A stretch of 64,000 nt of DNA from Allodiplogaster sudhausi (lineage: Eukaryota > Nematoda > Chromadorea > Rhabditida > Diplogasteridae), in contig CALZFC010000019.1 in the NCBI GenBank assembly GCA_945643635.1, positions 1,322,501 through 1,386,500 of the forward strand. The letters are read 5' to 3'. Position 1 is the first letter of the stretch. Each line of letters begins with the position of its first letter. Below are positions 1-13,400 of the stretch, piece after piece. A program made the position numbers and the translations under genes. Below the pieces are notes generated by a model, which was given only the letters and a program-made list of their open reading frames with translations, did not search any database and was not told the origin of the DNA.

Positions 1-3000
1 GGTGGCGATTCTTCACAGGTTTCTTTACTCTCTCTCTCTCTCTCTCTAATGTCATTTATTTTCAGAGGGGCCCCCTCGTCATCAATGGCATTGAGCACCC
101 CGTGGAAGAATTTTTTGAAATCCTCGAGAGTGACGAGGGCTACAGCAGAAAGTTCAAGACTGCGACAAATGGATTCGGGATCCGCTTCACCCCTCTCGCA
201 ACACTCACTCCGAACCACAATGCGCTGTTTGATGAGGTAGGATTTTTTTAAACTTTTCAAATACTTGGTTTAATTTAGGTCCTAAACCACCTCGTCAACC
301 GCCACATGCCTGAGCCTATGCGTAATGAGCCCGATGTGAGAGTCGCCGTCACTGTGACTCAGGAGGGTGCGCGTAAGCCCTTCTGCACCAACCTGCGCCC
401 ACTCGCCGACTTCAACGCCGCAGTGGTGCGACGCGAGATGGCGTTCGCTCAAACTAGCAGTGGTGTGTCGGCCGAACTCCTCTTCGAACAGGTAAATAAT
501 ATTGCACTTAGTTAAATATTAAAAATAATAATTACAGATAGACGTCAAAGTCGTCTATGTAGCCGTTCCTTCAGGCTCAGGAAAAAAGGCGAATATCATA
601 ACAAACGCCGAGGACAACATCACATACGTCAAGGGTATGTAAAATGTTTTTTTCTTAACCCAATCTTTTATGTTTATTATACTAATATTCTCACAAACAT
701 ATCAACGTATAACCAACCCACTTACATACTCACAGGTGACGATCACTGTCTCGCCAGGGCTTTGGCGATAGGCCGGGCTTATATGAAGATGTCAAGAACG
801 TCAACAAAAAAAAAGAATATAAAGAAGCCGAGAAGAAGTACAGAAGCTTGAAGGACTACAAGAAACCCCTGGAGAAAGCAGCATTCGCACTTCATCGTCA
901 ACACGGAATGCCCTTCAAGGACACGTATGGCTTGGCAGACGTGGCTGCCTGGCAACAAAAGCTAACTGACGTTCAAATCGTCGTCTTTGACATCACCCGT
1001 GAACAGTCGCCACTCTATCGGGGGCCGTATGTGGATGAGGACAGCGTCCTAGCACTTGTTCTCACCGACAATCACTACGATCATGTCAAGAGAATCCCCA
1101 GATTCCTGGGTAAGATTTTTTATTATATTTATAAAAAATATATTAAATAAAAATTTCCAGGGAATGAGTATTATTGCATAAGGTGCAGTAAGACTTACGA
1201 CAACCAAGACCACCACTATGCATGTGAATTCAAGTGTCGGTTGTGCGGTAATTATGACAGTATCCACTGTCATGGACACCGTGCCATCGACTGCGCTGAC
1301 TGTGGCCAACAGTTCTCATCCCTCACATGCTACTCCCGCCATCGTGGGCGCGGCAAAGGGGAGTCACGTTGTGACAAGATCAAGAAGTGTAAGGATTGTG
1401 GACAAATTATCGCAGAGCGACGCACAGGAAGGAAGCATAAATGCTTCATGCATTATTGCGCCAAATGCCAGGATGATCGTCCGGCTGACCACGACTGCTT
1501 CATCGCACAAGCGAAACCCCTCAAGAAGGGTTTCCAGAAGCATACAATTGTCTTCGACATCGAGGTAAACAAAATCTCTCTCTCTCTCTCTCCCTCTCTC
1601 CTTCTCATTTTGCCAGAATAAACATTTTAACTATAATGAAAATTAATTTGTATCTTGCTCATTTTGAAAGAGAAGTATTATATAAAAAAATAATGAAATT
1701 ATTATAGACGACCCTTGTGGAGGAGAATGGCAAGCGGAGGCATGTGCCATGCCTGATTATGGCGCTGCGATCATGTGCGGCATGCGAGGAAAAAGTGCCG
1801 CAGGGTATCCATGAGACCCTCAACTGCGGCAAATGCGGAGGTGAGAGGCTGTGGATGGCAGACTCCTTCGATGATGCAGGGCGCGACCTCATCCAGGAGT
1901 TTGTCGACTACCTCCTAGTACCACAGAACGAAGGCGCCACAGTCATTGCCCATAATCTCAAGGGGTAAGTTAACTTATCAATAATTAATAAAAACATTTA
2001 TTCTAACAAATAAAATATTATTCAGCTACGATGGGCAGTTCCTGCTCGAGTACATGAGCGGGATTCGAGCAGACCTAGTGCCCGAGGACATCGTCTTGGC
2101 GGGGAGGAAGGTGATGTCGCTCAAGTTGTCTGAAATCCGCTTCGTCGACAGCCTCAATTTCCTCATGATGCCACTCAGGGCCTTCCCCGGTGCTTTCAAT
2201 CTACAAGAGATCGCCAAGGGTATGTACTTTTTAACACTTAAATTTACATTTTTAAATAATAAGTCTCAAATAATACAATTATTTAGGATATTTCCCTCAC
2301 CGATTCGCGGTGAGGGAGAACTTTGGCTATGTGGAGCAAATGCCGCCACTGGAAGACTTCTACCCGAAGTCAATGAAGGAGGGGGAACGCACCGACTTTG
2401 AGCAGTGGTACGCCAAACACTTGGACGACGAGTTCGACTTTCGCAAGGCAATGCGGCTCTATTGCCTATCGGACGTGGTCGTCCTACACCAAGGAGTGCT
2501 GGCATTCGATAAGGAATGCTTTGCACTCACCGGTGTCCACGTTTTCCATGAGACGTGCACAGCTGCGGCGGCAGCGATGCTTGTCTTCAGGAGGAAATTC
2601 CTCACCGCAGATACGCTTGCCATCGAGCCAAGCATCTCTCTGGTGCAGAAGCAGAGCCGTTTCGCTCTAAAGTTCTTGGCGTAAGTATTTTTATTAAAAA
2701 ATAAATTATACAATTTTTATAATTTTAAGCTATGAGAGGAAGAAGGGCCGCAACATTCTGGACGCGACGCACGGCGGAGAGCAGCGCATCCCTGGAACGC
2801 GATTCGTGGTGGACGGATACATTCCCTCAACGAATCCGCTAGAGAAGCCGACAATCATCGAGGTATCTAAAATTAAATTTATGTAATCATTTAAATAAAA
2901 TTTATGAAATAATTTAAATAAAATTAAAGCAATAATTTAAATGATTTAGGTCTACGGTTGCTGGTATCACGGTTGCACGTTTTGGGCGACAGAGGACAGT

Positions 3001-4385
3001 AAGATCTACGAGAAATCGGCGGGTGAGATACGCCGTGCAGACAAGGCAAGAGAGATCTACTTGGCACAGAACTACACACTCGAGATCTACAAAGAGTGTG
3101 AGATCCGAGAAATGCTCAGGCACGATGAGGAGATGGACGTCTTCTTCCGCGAGTATGAGCTCCAGGTTCGCATAAATTAAAATAATAAAATAATATTGAA
3201 ATATTTAGGAACCTTTGGACATCTCTAATGCGTTCTTCTGTGGAAGAACCGAGTGTTTCCAGCTCTATGCCAAAGCAACGGAGGACAAGAGCATCCAGTA
3301 CTTTGATGTATGTATTTATTTTGTACTCTCTATTTTAATTTTGCATATTTCAGGTGTGTTCGCTCTACCCTTACACACAAAAGTACAGGGCGTACCCCGT
3401 TGGCAAAGGAGAGAGATGGCTCGGTGAGAAGTTCAACTGCCCCATCACCCGCGCAGAGGACCTCGCAGTGAAGGGCTACGTGAAGTGCGAGGTAAATATT
3501 TTATTTATCTATTTTATGTGATGAACATATTTAAAGGTCATTGCACCTCGCAATCTCCACTTGCCGGTCCTCCCGATGCGTTGCGGGGGCAAGCTCGTAA
3601 ACGCACTCTGCACGGCGTGCGCCTCAGAAATGAACCCGTACAGGGGTGCCTGCAACCACACAGACGAGCACAGGGTTTGTTATTTATATTTTAAAACACT
3701 CTTAAATATTTAATTTATAGAAGCTCGTCGGATGCTGGGCCACGCCAGAGCTGGAGCTAGCCCTCTCAAAGGGCTACATTATCACCCGCGTCTACGACGT
3801 TAGCACTTTCATTTATTTCTATAATTTATTCACCTGCATTTAGGCGCGACATTATGATGAGTGGCGTCAGCACAAGGTGAACGCTGATGGCACCGTGGAC
3901 CAGGGCATATTCTCCCAATATGTCGATACCTTCCTGAAGCTCAAAGTGGTAAGTTGAATTATTAAGAATTTTAAAATGAATTTAAAAATTTTAGGAAGCC
4001 ACAGGCTGGCCAGCCAGCTGCGAGACTGAGGTAGAGAAGGCAGAATACATCGAGAGCTGGCGGGAGAGAGAGGGAGTGGAGCTGGATGCGGAGAAAATCC
4101 GCACCAACAAGGCAGCAAGGCAGATCGCCAAACTGATGCTCAATTCGCTGGTTTGTCTCTATCTCTCTCTCTCTCTCTTTCTCTTTCTTTCGCACCTCGC
4201 AGCAGTGCTCTAAGCATAAAAACTTGTGTTTACTTCCTCCTTTTCAAAATTAGATCGATCTTGCTTTCTCTTTCTCTCATTCTCTCTATAACGCGTCATC
4301 TCTAACATGAACGGGCAGGCATACACACTTTTTTTCTCTAACTCTCTCCCATACTAGTGTGGTATATCACTCTCAAGCACAAAAG

Positions 4386-4429
<44 letters not shown>

Positions 4430-4505
4430 GCTGCCTCGCTAAGTGTCTAGCTGTCTCTCTCCTAATGTCTTGTTGCGATGACTATCACTTCTACATGCAG
4501 CTGTA

Positions 4506-4546
<41 letters not shown>

Positions 4547-4937
4547 ATCTCATCGTTCCACATGTCTTGTTGCGATGACCCGCAACCCAACGACGGCTGG
4601 GGCATTGGAGTACACTGGGCAGGGCCCCAAGGTGTACGCCTACCGGTATGCTGACAGCAGTGGGCAGGTGAAGGAAGTCGCCAAGTGCCGCGGCTTCCCA
4701 ATAACATCGGACACGGCGGCACTCATCCAGTTTAATGCCATAAAGGCATTCGTAAATGACCTCTCCAACCGGGCCCCCTCCAACCCCATAGGCGTTCCCT
4801 ATGAACGGTCCCATGTAAATGCTTCCCGCCAAATACACACTGTGGACATGGTGAAGGAATTCAAACCAGTCTATGATAAGCGTCGCATAGTGAGGGCCAC
4901 TTACGGGTCTCTTCCCTATGGGTTCTGTAATGCCTAG
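1..4937 (+). pseudogene. Polinton/Maverick protein-primed DNA polymerase B, 5'-partial and disrupted
   Basis: This is the replicative polymerase of a virus-like Polinton (Maverick) DNA transposon; the intact family enzyme copies element DNA by protein priming. About 17 exons with short introns can be followed. A Cys/His-rich region (about 1160-1520) precedes the 3'-5' exonuclease motifs: FDIETT (about 1556-1712), AHNLKGYD across the 1965/2026 junction, and YCLSD near 2460. Polymerase motif A reads FDVCSLYPY near 3303-3375, and motif B begins KAARQIAKLMLNSL at about 4110-4152. The frame then runs into CT repeats. The catalytic YxDTDS motif C is not found, and coding resumes only for the C-terminal end at 4575-4937, containing a KVYAYRY-like segment. 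There is also a one-base frame break near 785 in the N-terminal region. The gene starts before the window. No integrase, ATPase or capsid gene of the element is visible here. The family call is strong; the pseudogene call rests on the missing palm and the frame break. Confidence 0.87.
4152..4575. repeat. CT-repeat block replacing the polymerase palm coding region
   Basis: Two long (CT)n arrays (about 4391-4428 and 4508-4543) lie in pyrimidine-rich sequence. A short segment containing tgtcttgttgcgatgac occurs near both arrays (about 4467 and 4563), a local duplication. The block sits exactly where roughly 150-200 residues of the polymerase, including motif C, should be encoded. Confidence 0.8.
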
Positions 4938-5739
4938 AGGGTTTTCTCTATCTCTCAACTTATTCTTTGCCCAACACACCGTCTGTTTCAAATGTACTGC
5001 GATAGTTCTTTATTCACGGTGTCATATTTAAAGGTAGCTGTGTTTAAATTTCGATTGTTGTCGTTCATTCAAGCTCTCTTTTGGTTTTATGTTCGCTGTG
5101 TCATTTAAATTCGAATTGCATGTGAATGACGTCATCGTAACTCTATCACGCCTCGTGGACCCTCTTGATTGCAAAATAGTTGTAATATCCTCAGACATGC
5201 ACATGTATTGAAGATTGCGAAATAAGGTCTTGGTGTTACACGAGTGATGATTCATCACTTTGAACCTAACCGCGTTTGTGAAGTTTACAGTGCATGTCTA
5301 GGAATTCATGAAATATGTGTGCATTTGCAATTGAGAAATAATTTGAATAAATTTTGTGTATTGCTTAAAAAAGAAGCATAACCTGCATATGCAAAGTGTG
5401 ATTCATATGAAAAGAATTCTTGTATGTACATTTTCGTACTCACCCTTCTTGCATTGCGGCATCAAAACTGAAATATCGTTTGAAAACGACCATACAGTTT
5501 ATATTTACGATGCTGACGGGGCACTTGTTTTGATGAAAAACGAGCTCAGTGTGTGTGAAATACACATTGAAGCAGTTTAATGGTTGGCGAATTCACTGTC
5601 GTTTGATCATGCAATGAAAAAAGAAACGAATATATCTTTTGATGTGCCGAGTTTTTTCTACTGAGAACTTTGTTTATAAGAACTGTATTGAAGTACTCTT
5701 GGTTAAACCTACTGACTTTACTCAACTACCAAAACTGAC

Positions 5740-5781
<42 letters not shown>

Positions 5782-7158
5782 GTAGTGTGGATTTTAGACG
5801 CGGAAGATTGTATGCACATTTTCCTACTCGATCATTACCTTATACTTACAAATACCGTTTATACAGTTTATATTTACGATGCTGTCAGCCCAAATTTGTT
5901 TGATGGAAAATACACAAAATAAACTTGACATATATCAATTAGTCACACACATTAAAATATATTAGTGACTGAAAGAAAAAAAAAGTGAATTTTGGGATTT
6001 TGGTTTTGCAACGACGTGAATGGTGCCAATGAGTGACCATGTGCAATATAGGAAGAAACACATCTGAAATATAGGAAGAAGCATAAAATCAATGAATATG
6101 TATGGGTCATAACACGGAAATACGCGAAAATGTTTGGAAAGTGTGGATATGAAAATTTGAAAATGTAAATTGGCGGGAGTTATTGGATAATTGAGTAGAA
6201 TATGTACATATGAAATCAGTGTAATTATGAAAACGCGAGATTGCATATGTGTGTATGTGTTACATTTTCTTCCAACATTATCCCCAAATTGTCTTACTCA
6301 CACCCAGTAGTGTGGACTCTCTGTGTATGTACATTATCTCCCCGCACTATTGCCCCTTTGTATTACTCACTCAGTCTGCTTCACTCTGTGTCTGTGTGTG
6401 TTTACGTGTGTGTGTGTTTGTGTGTCCAACCGACAGCCAGGCCTAGCATCCAGAAAACGTGTAAGCTTCTCGTTCGACTAGCCGATTAGGTACTGTAGGG
6501 GCGGGGTGACCAATAAGCGTAAAGGTCAAAAACCTGCGACCAAGACGGACACTGTCATCATAACAATTGTGAAAAGAAAATTATGACTACAAAATAAATG
6601 TTTTTATATATTTTTTCGAGAAATGTATCGTAAGATTAAACAAAAACCCGTAAAGAACGAACGCACTTGCTCGACATAGAGGAGAAAGGGGCTGAATGGG
6701 ACGGAAGTTGCTATTTGGGCTCCACTAGGTGGAGCCTTTTTGCTGGCCATTTGAGAAGGTAAAATCGGGAAGGGATTTAGATAGAGTTATCTCATGTTAC
6801 ACTGATCACACTTTGCACATTCTCATAGTTTCTTATTGGAAGTTCTTGAGCCGTGACTATGGAACACGTTGGGGTTTGGTTTTCAAAGACACTAATCTCA
6901 AAATTTTTACCAATGCCATCTCGGTCGTTCGATTTTAAGCCGCTTTGAAATTCCGGAAGAATTGAAAAAAGGGGAAGCACACTGAAATATTTTATCTTTT
7001 TATTATAAATGCAAAATTAAGCGCATTAACATAATGCCTGGACGGTAAAGAAAAACAGCATAAACATACAAAGTTGTGACAAGAGTTGGTAATTTGTGTA
7101 AAATGATATTACACTAGAAAGACAAGACTAACGCTAAAATCTGGAATGAATAAAATGA
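4938..7158. other. Non-genic stretch with a duplicated mini-ORF and microsatellites
   Basis: No supportable gene was found between the polymerase remnant and the paraoxonase gene. The stretch holds a (CT)n array at about 5740-5778 and a TG-rich tract at about 6385-6425. Two diverged copies of one segment lie at about 5400-5580 and 5800-5930. The first is an open frame of 74 codons (5356-5580). Both copies encode VCTFSYS and TVYIYDA, so the segment may once have been coding. Confidence 0.6.
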
Positions 7159-9506
7159 TTAGAGAACACTTGGGTCTGCAATCTCGCAGTGGACGAGTTG
7201 TCTGCACACCGTGCCGACCAGAAGCTGATTCTTGTAGCGGACGGCCGCAGACGAACCAGAAGCTTCCGTTCCGTCGTTGGCGTAAACCTAATTGGAAAAA
7301 CGCAAAATTACCGAATTTTTCTTTTAAAGGTATAAAATTTTGCGGGCATTAATTCATCAGAAAGAAGCTACCAACCTCCGTCACGGTAGCAGGCTTATGC
7401 GGGGTGTCGTATTTCAAACGGAGAACCTAAACAAGCAAAATAATTCATCTGCTAAGAGAACTGTTCGATAAAAGAAAAGTCTAAATGTTTTGATGTTCAC
7501 GGAAAAGCGATAAACCTGCGACGGCGCGTGCACTTTGAGATTCTCGCATTCGGCGAGGTGCTCGGCTGCCTTCAATCATTTACATTTCTTTCCTAATGTC
7601 CATTAATTATACCAATGAATATGTTACATGATCGGTCAAGTAATTAGAATGAAACCCCGATGACCATACCTTATACCAGATGGGATGGGCACCCGTGTAG
7701 ATGCTGCCATCGGAGTCCAGCCACAGGTTGTCTGCTCCAGTCTGGACAGACGTTGAAGAGATCTTCTTCGCCGATTTCATGTCCTCAAGAGAAAGCAACT
7801 ACCACCGTCCTCAAATTGTTCAAAGACACTGTGATCGACAAGAACTCATAATTCCTTGAGTACCTTCGACATTTGGAAAGCCTTGATCTTCTCGTCCATG
7901 AGAACGGAGACGTAGAGAATGTTCTGCTTCTCATCGTAAGTCACTCCGTTCGAGCCGTGGAGACCGTGCAGAACCGTATGGAACTTCTACAAGAATTGTA
8001 TGGTTTCCTTTGGAAAGCATTCACATTTATGAAGAATTTGCCATCCAGGGAAAGAAGATCTGGAAACAACACGAGTCTTTTAGTCTCAAAGAGAAAAGAA
8101 AATACAAAAAAAATGCACGAGCCTGGCCATCGAAGTAGCCGATACTGCCGTACTTGAGGGAGAGAAGAAACTCGGCGATGTTCAACAGCTTGGTCTGCGT
8201 GGCTCCGTCATTCGAGAACAGGAACGAGTCCGGGCCCGTCGCTGCGATGTCGTTTGGTCTGCAGTATTTATTTTTTTATTTAAAATGTTCTCTACTGTGG
8301 TCTCTCAACAGGAAACTGTATCCCATGCACCATTTTCCATTCTGCTTTATTTCGTGTTTGACATATCACTTCTTTTGAGTTTTCGAAACGGGAATTCTTA
8401 AACGAACTGCAATCAAAGAATGATGCGAAAAGAATTCGTTTGATTAGACCCACCCTCGTAATTGAAAGTTTATTGAACCATGCCGTCAAATTGAATTGTA
8501 TCAAACTTGCGAGTTTCCTTCCGCTGCTGCCAAACCTGATTAGTGCATCGTCCTTGATGGTCTTTTTGTGAATGAGCGTTGACGTTTTTGCGTCGTAGTC
8601 GAAAATCTGAATAAGCCAGATTAGGAAACTGAAATTCGAAAAAGAACAAAGAAAAATTTACCGTAAAGATGGTTAGAATTGCCAATAATTTGTGCCCTAA
8701 AAAGGAAAACCTCGATGGAGTGCTTGAAGTCGTCGTCGTGGTTGACGACGAAGAGGCGGGGCACGCCGTTCACCATCCAGTGGCTCATTCCGTGCGGGTG
8801 GAAATTGGCCTGATGAGATGGTAAATTTGGAATAATCTTCTAAGTTTTTCTCGTATTTGTTCAACCTTTTTGAGCGTTTGGCTCTTGATGGTCAGCTCCT
8901 TGGCTCTGAGTTTGCTCCCTGCCGTCGTCGGTTGCGAGAAGTCGTACAAGAAGATCTTTCCTAGACACAAAAGAATTCCATGATGCCTTGAGCCATCCAC
9001 TTTCTGCTACCATGAACGTTCTTGGGATCTATGCCGATGTAGACAAGGCCCGAAGAGACAAAGGCGATGCCGTCCTTGGCAATCACTTCGATGTCTTCAC
9101 TTCCCTGCGCTAAACCAAGGCGATTGCGTGGTAAACAACTACTGCTGACAACTTATTTTTCTTCAGAAAGAAAAGTATCTTTTTTCATATATTGTTGCAA
9201 GTTGTAGACAAGTGAGAGTTGGTTAGAAGGGAACAAACTTGGCCCCTCGACCACACGACAGTGCCCGGGGCGGTGGTTGTGAAGTACTTTCCCGTAGTCC
9301 ATCAGCTGGCTGAAATTCTTTCTCTTTTTTCACCAAAAAGGAATCCCTTTCTATCTCTGAATGTTAACATCACACTTTCTCCATTGTTCATCTAGAGCAT
9401 CGAAAAGAAGCCATAAAAGGTCGCGTAGAAAGGACATCACTGACTAGAAATGCAGGAATCCTGCGAAGAGAGCCACCATAGCCGCAGTTAGCAAGAATCC
9501 TTTCAT
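7159..9506 (-). CDS. Serum paraoxonase/arylesterase-like protein (PON/MEC-6 family)
   Basis: This is a calcium-dependent six-bladed beta-propeller hydrolase or chaperone-like protein. In nematodes the family includes MEC-6 and POML, which assist membrane channels. Exon 1 starts at 9506 and encodes a hydrophobic N-terminus (MKGFLLTAAMVALFAGFLHF), a signal anchor as in other PONs. Downstream exons read NHRPGHCRVVEG, then GSEDIEV with the calcium-binding Glu-Asp pair, then HPHGMSHW. They continue with NDIAATGPDSFLFSND and SNGVTYDE, which match the PON Asn/Asp calcium ligands, and GADNLWLDSDGSIYTGAHP. The C-terminus has the typical LLVGTV...HCEI ending; the stop is at 7159-7161. All key ligand positions appear conserved. 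About eight short introns are inferred. The first donor, gtcagt, keeps the frame in the only way that avoids a TAG. Whether it is an esterase or a chaperone cannot be told from sequence. Confidence 0.87.
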
Positions 9507-9831
9507 TGTTCCTGTGAACTAATGCCGTGCAGATAAGCAAAGTATCAGAAAAACACCGATAAACAATTATTGGACGTGTAACAGCAATATTCTCTTTAAT
9601 CGATATACAAATATTCATTAGGTACATAGGTCACAGGGTTGTTTTGGAAACCGAAAACATCAATGTTGCAGATTGGAGCAACGTGTTTACTCCACTCATT
9701 CGGTATGGAAAACGAGGCCAACAAAGGCAGAAAGAGAGCGGGAGAGAAAGAGTGGAGGAGAAGGAGAATGGGATAGAACGAGATAATAAGAGAGTTGACT
9801 GGCCTGACCTGCCGACCAAACTCATGCTCCG

Positions 9832-9905
<74 letters not shown>

Positions 9906-10488
9906 CTCTGGCTCCCACCCTCTTCTCTGCTCGATATTTTTGTCGCCTTGCAAAGCGGCGAAATGTTTCCACAGAGTGCCAGACTGTTTTATAGTCAACA
10001 CTCCATTATCTCGTTATCTTAGACTCCTGCTATTTTCCTTTCTTTAATTCTTTCTATAGTCAATAAATTCTGACATTACCTCTGTTCTCTGTCTTTCTCT
10101 CCCTCCCCCCACTCCCCCTCACTAGCTGGCCTGGCTAGCGTATCAACTGGTAGATGTTGCTGCCTGGCTATCTTCCCCTCTCCTTATCGTGTCCCTTTTC
10201 TGGCCTCTCGTCATGGCTGATCTCAAGGCTGTTTGCTCCGTGTCCTTCCTTGCAAGGAGAGCGGCAGTGAAAGTGACAAAAGGTTCGGGCCTAATCGACA
10301 GCAACAATCTTGTTCACGTTTTATACAAAGACAATATCCCAAACCATACGCCCTAAATGTGTCCTCAACCCGAAGCTGGTGATTTTTATGCCCAAATTAC
10401 AAACACAATAAACTCAAACATAGGTTTATCTAAGGAAAGGTCAAAGGAGAGGAGAACGTCGGGGATTTGCTGGAGAAGAGATCCCGTC
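9507..10488. other. Intergenic region with a long CT microsatellite
   Basis: This separates the paraoxonase 5' end from the BTB gene 3' end. It contains an almost pure (CT)34 array at 9835-9902 flanked by AG-rich sequence at 9726-9790. The open frames here are low-complexity artefacts. No gene is seen. Confidence 0.7.
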
Positions 10489-13400
10489 TCAGGCGTAGTC
10501 GGAGGGCTTGAACACAGGGTTTCCGGAGCCTGCAATACTCGCTATCATTTGACATTATTGAGTAAAATACAACAAGTAATTATTCCCAAGAAAATATGAA
10601 TACCAGACGACGAGCTGTTGGAAGGACCGGACGGAGAACTGAAAATAAGCGGTTAAAGTACCAGCATGACTTCGATCATGGCAAATTCGCGCTGTTGCAT
10701 ACATTTAGAATAAAGAAAAAGGCTGACCGATTCGAGAGCATCGGATGACCATTCTGGGCAGTGGCCGCGCTGTTCGAAGGCTGGAATCACGGGATTATCA
10801 TATACATACAGTACCGTCCAACATTCTTGGGTCCGCGATTATTAGGATTAATTAAATTAATTTAAATAATTCAAACTCAAATTGTGGAGCGGGGACAAAT
10901 TCTCATGTGGTTTTCTTTGCAGGGAAGGTGATTTTGCGATACGGAATAAGTATTCATCAAGTAAAATTGCGAAAATTTCATAACGTGACATAAATCTGGA
11001 AGGGTGGCTTTTTCCCGCTGTTTAGCAGCAGTTTTGCATGAAAATATGATTTTTCAAAATTTAAGCTTTAAAAGTAGTGTAAAAGTAAATTGTAAGCTAT
11101 TCTTAATTATGAAATCGTCCCACAAACACAATGAAAGCAAAATTATAGCGGAATAATCACAAATAACAATATTCTATTTTTTCGACCATGCGACTGGCAT
11201 GGCCCGGCAGCGCATTGTGCTAAACCGGGAAAAAGTCACCCTTCCGGATTTATGTCACGTTATGACATTCTAGCAATTTAACTTGATAAATACTTATTCC
11301 GTATCGCAAAATCACCTTCCCTGCAAAGAAAACCACATGAGCATGCGTCCCCGCTCCACAATTTGAGTTTGAATTATTTAAATTAATTTAATTAATCCTA
11401 TTAATCGGATTAATCCTATTAATCGCGAACCCAACAATGTTGGACGGTACTGTATCTTGTCTAGTCTCGTCTTTTTATATTTTCAATAGTAACCTTCTCG
11501 ACGTTGAGGGAAGGCTGCGGCGGTCGCGAGCCTGAAGTACGACACAATCAGTACGGTTTAATACGAGATATTTTAGACATGTTTGAAACGAATTGTCAGA
11601 ACCTTCGAACATGGGCCAACTCGCCCACGGTCTCCGACGAACGGCGGCGATCAATGCTCAGGGCCGTGCTCACATCCGAAGAGCTCTTCTCTGCAGATGC
11701 TGTAAAGAAAAATACATTCCTTCTTCAAACGAACAAGAAAACTCTTCTTTTCTCCTTACATCTGTTGAAGAGATTCGGAAGGCGTTTGAAGTCGCGAATC
11801 TCGCTCGGAGTGAAGTCGCGACCTTCCTTCCTGAGAAAAGATTCATTCTATTCTATTAATCGTTTTCAATCAGCCAACATTGCTTTTCCACCGGGACTGT
11901 CGGGATCTTCGCTCATGCCAAACTTGCGGACGCTACAAGAAATGAAATAAATCTCCGAATGTCGGAAAGGGGGCAAGAAACTGCTTGAATTGGTCGGGAA
12001 TCGCAGCCAAGTCGGAGAGTTCGCAAAAGCTGAAGACACGCGGCTCCGGGCGTCTAAAAACTTATTTTTATTTCCCTTTTATTGTATTTGTCTTACATCG
12101 AGAGTAGTAGAGAAGAAACTAAAACTAACTGGTCATCAAACGGATCGGGCAACGGGAATTCGCTGTCATTGTCATTCATTATGGAGCGCCAGAAGATAGT
12201 ATTTAAATTTAACAATTAATTAACCAACTAAAAACATGAAATAATATAATGCCGACCTCTGCTTCTTGAACTGGTCGGGGATGCCATTCAGATCACGGCC
12301 CAGACTGAAAGGAGTATTCAAGAATTGAAGAAGAAGAACAAGCCAAGAAGTGAGCAGATGAAAAGCGTACAACTGATTAGTTTGATTGGCCGCGCTGTTG
12401 ATCTCGCGGATCTTGCTTGCCGTGAACTGTCGAGTGAGTCTGAGCATTTCATTGATTATGGTATTCTTCTTCCTGATTTCTTCCATTGGTGACAAACCGG
12501 CTCTTGTAGGGAGTGTCAATCTCGCCCTGTTGAATACGGTCGCTGGCACTGTACTTGCGAGGGCTGAAACCAATGAATGCCAGCCAATCCCCTTGGAATG
12601 AAGGAGAGAAACTGACGCGACGAATGGGTCGGGGATGCCCCTGAGGCGTTCGAGGATGGAAGAGACGGGCGACATCGCGTAGGCTGAGCCCGGGCCGATG
12701 TACGTGCGCGTGTCAGGAGACTCAACTTCCGTGACCTATGATTTTTCTTTATTATAGAAAAGAAAATTGTTTTAAAGTCATATTTGTCACAAAACAAAAT
12801 GATCCAATTCGTGGAAGCTAACAATGTCCTTGATTTGGAAGAGCTGAGCGGGGACGCCATTGACGAAGATGGTGTAGCGGGACGAGTTGTCCAGAGCGAC
12901 GTGGACCGAGTTGGCCTTCTGCTTCACCACGCCGACCAGCGCCTCCTGAAGAGCAGCAGCGATGACGACTGTGACAACGCTGAATGCCATGGCTAACAAT
13001 GAATTCGTGCTCGGTCGTGAGCGTGAGCGAAGTGTGTTTCAGACGGAGGAGAAGAATCTCAGGCGAGACGGTCTTGTTCAGGCGGAGCTTGCAAAGACAC
13101 TTTTTCAACCTTTTTTCTTGCTTAAATTTTACGTTAAAAATTAGCTTCACTGATGTGTTAATTACACAAAAATAGAATGCGAACCACTGGAGTGCAATGT
13201 TGATGAAGGTTGCTTTCGAGCGCAGGTCTTGAGTGAGACGGGAGAGGAGGCAGATGATGGTGTCCTCGCGGAGGAGAGAGCAGTCGATGGAGGACAAGAG
13301 GAGCGGAGACAGCTCTGGCACCGAAGCTCGTCGGTCCAGCTCGTGCCAAATGCGAGAGATCGTCGGCGGCGTCAGCTGAGGCCAGGATTATCAAACGCCA

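Noticed and set aside
5028..5258. Minus-strand 76-codon frame
   Set aside because: No motif, AT-rich, and not supported by splice sites; likely chance in non-genic sequence.
6241..6489. 82-codon frame in TG/CT-rich sequence
   Set aside because: The composition is driven by TG and CT tracts; no domain or splice structure.
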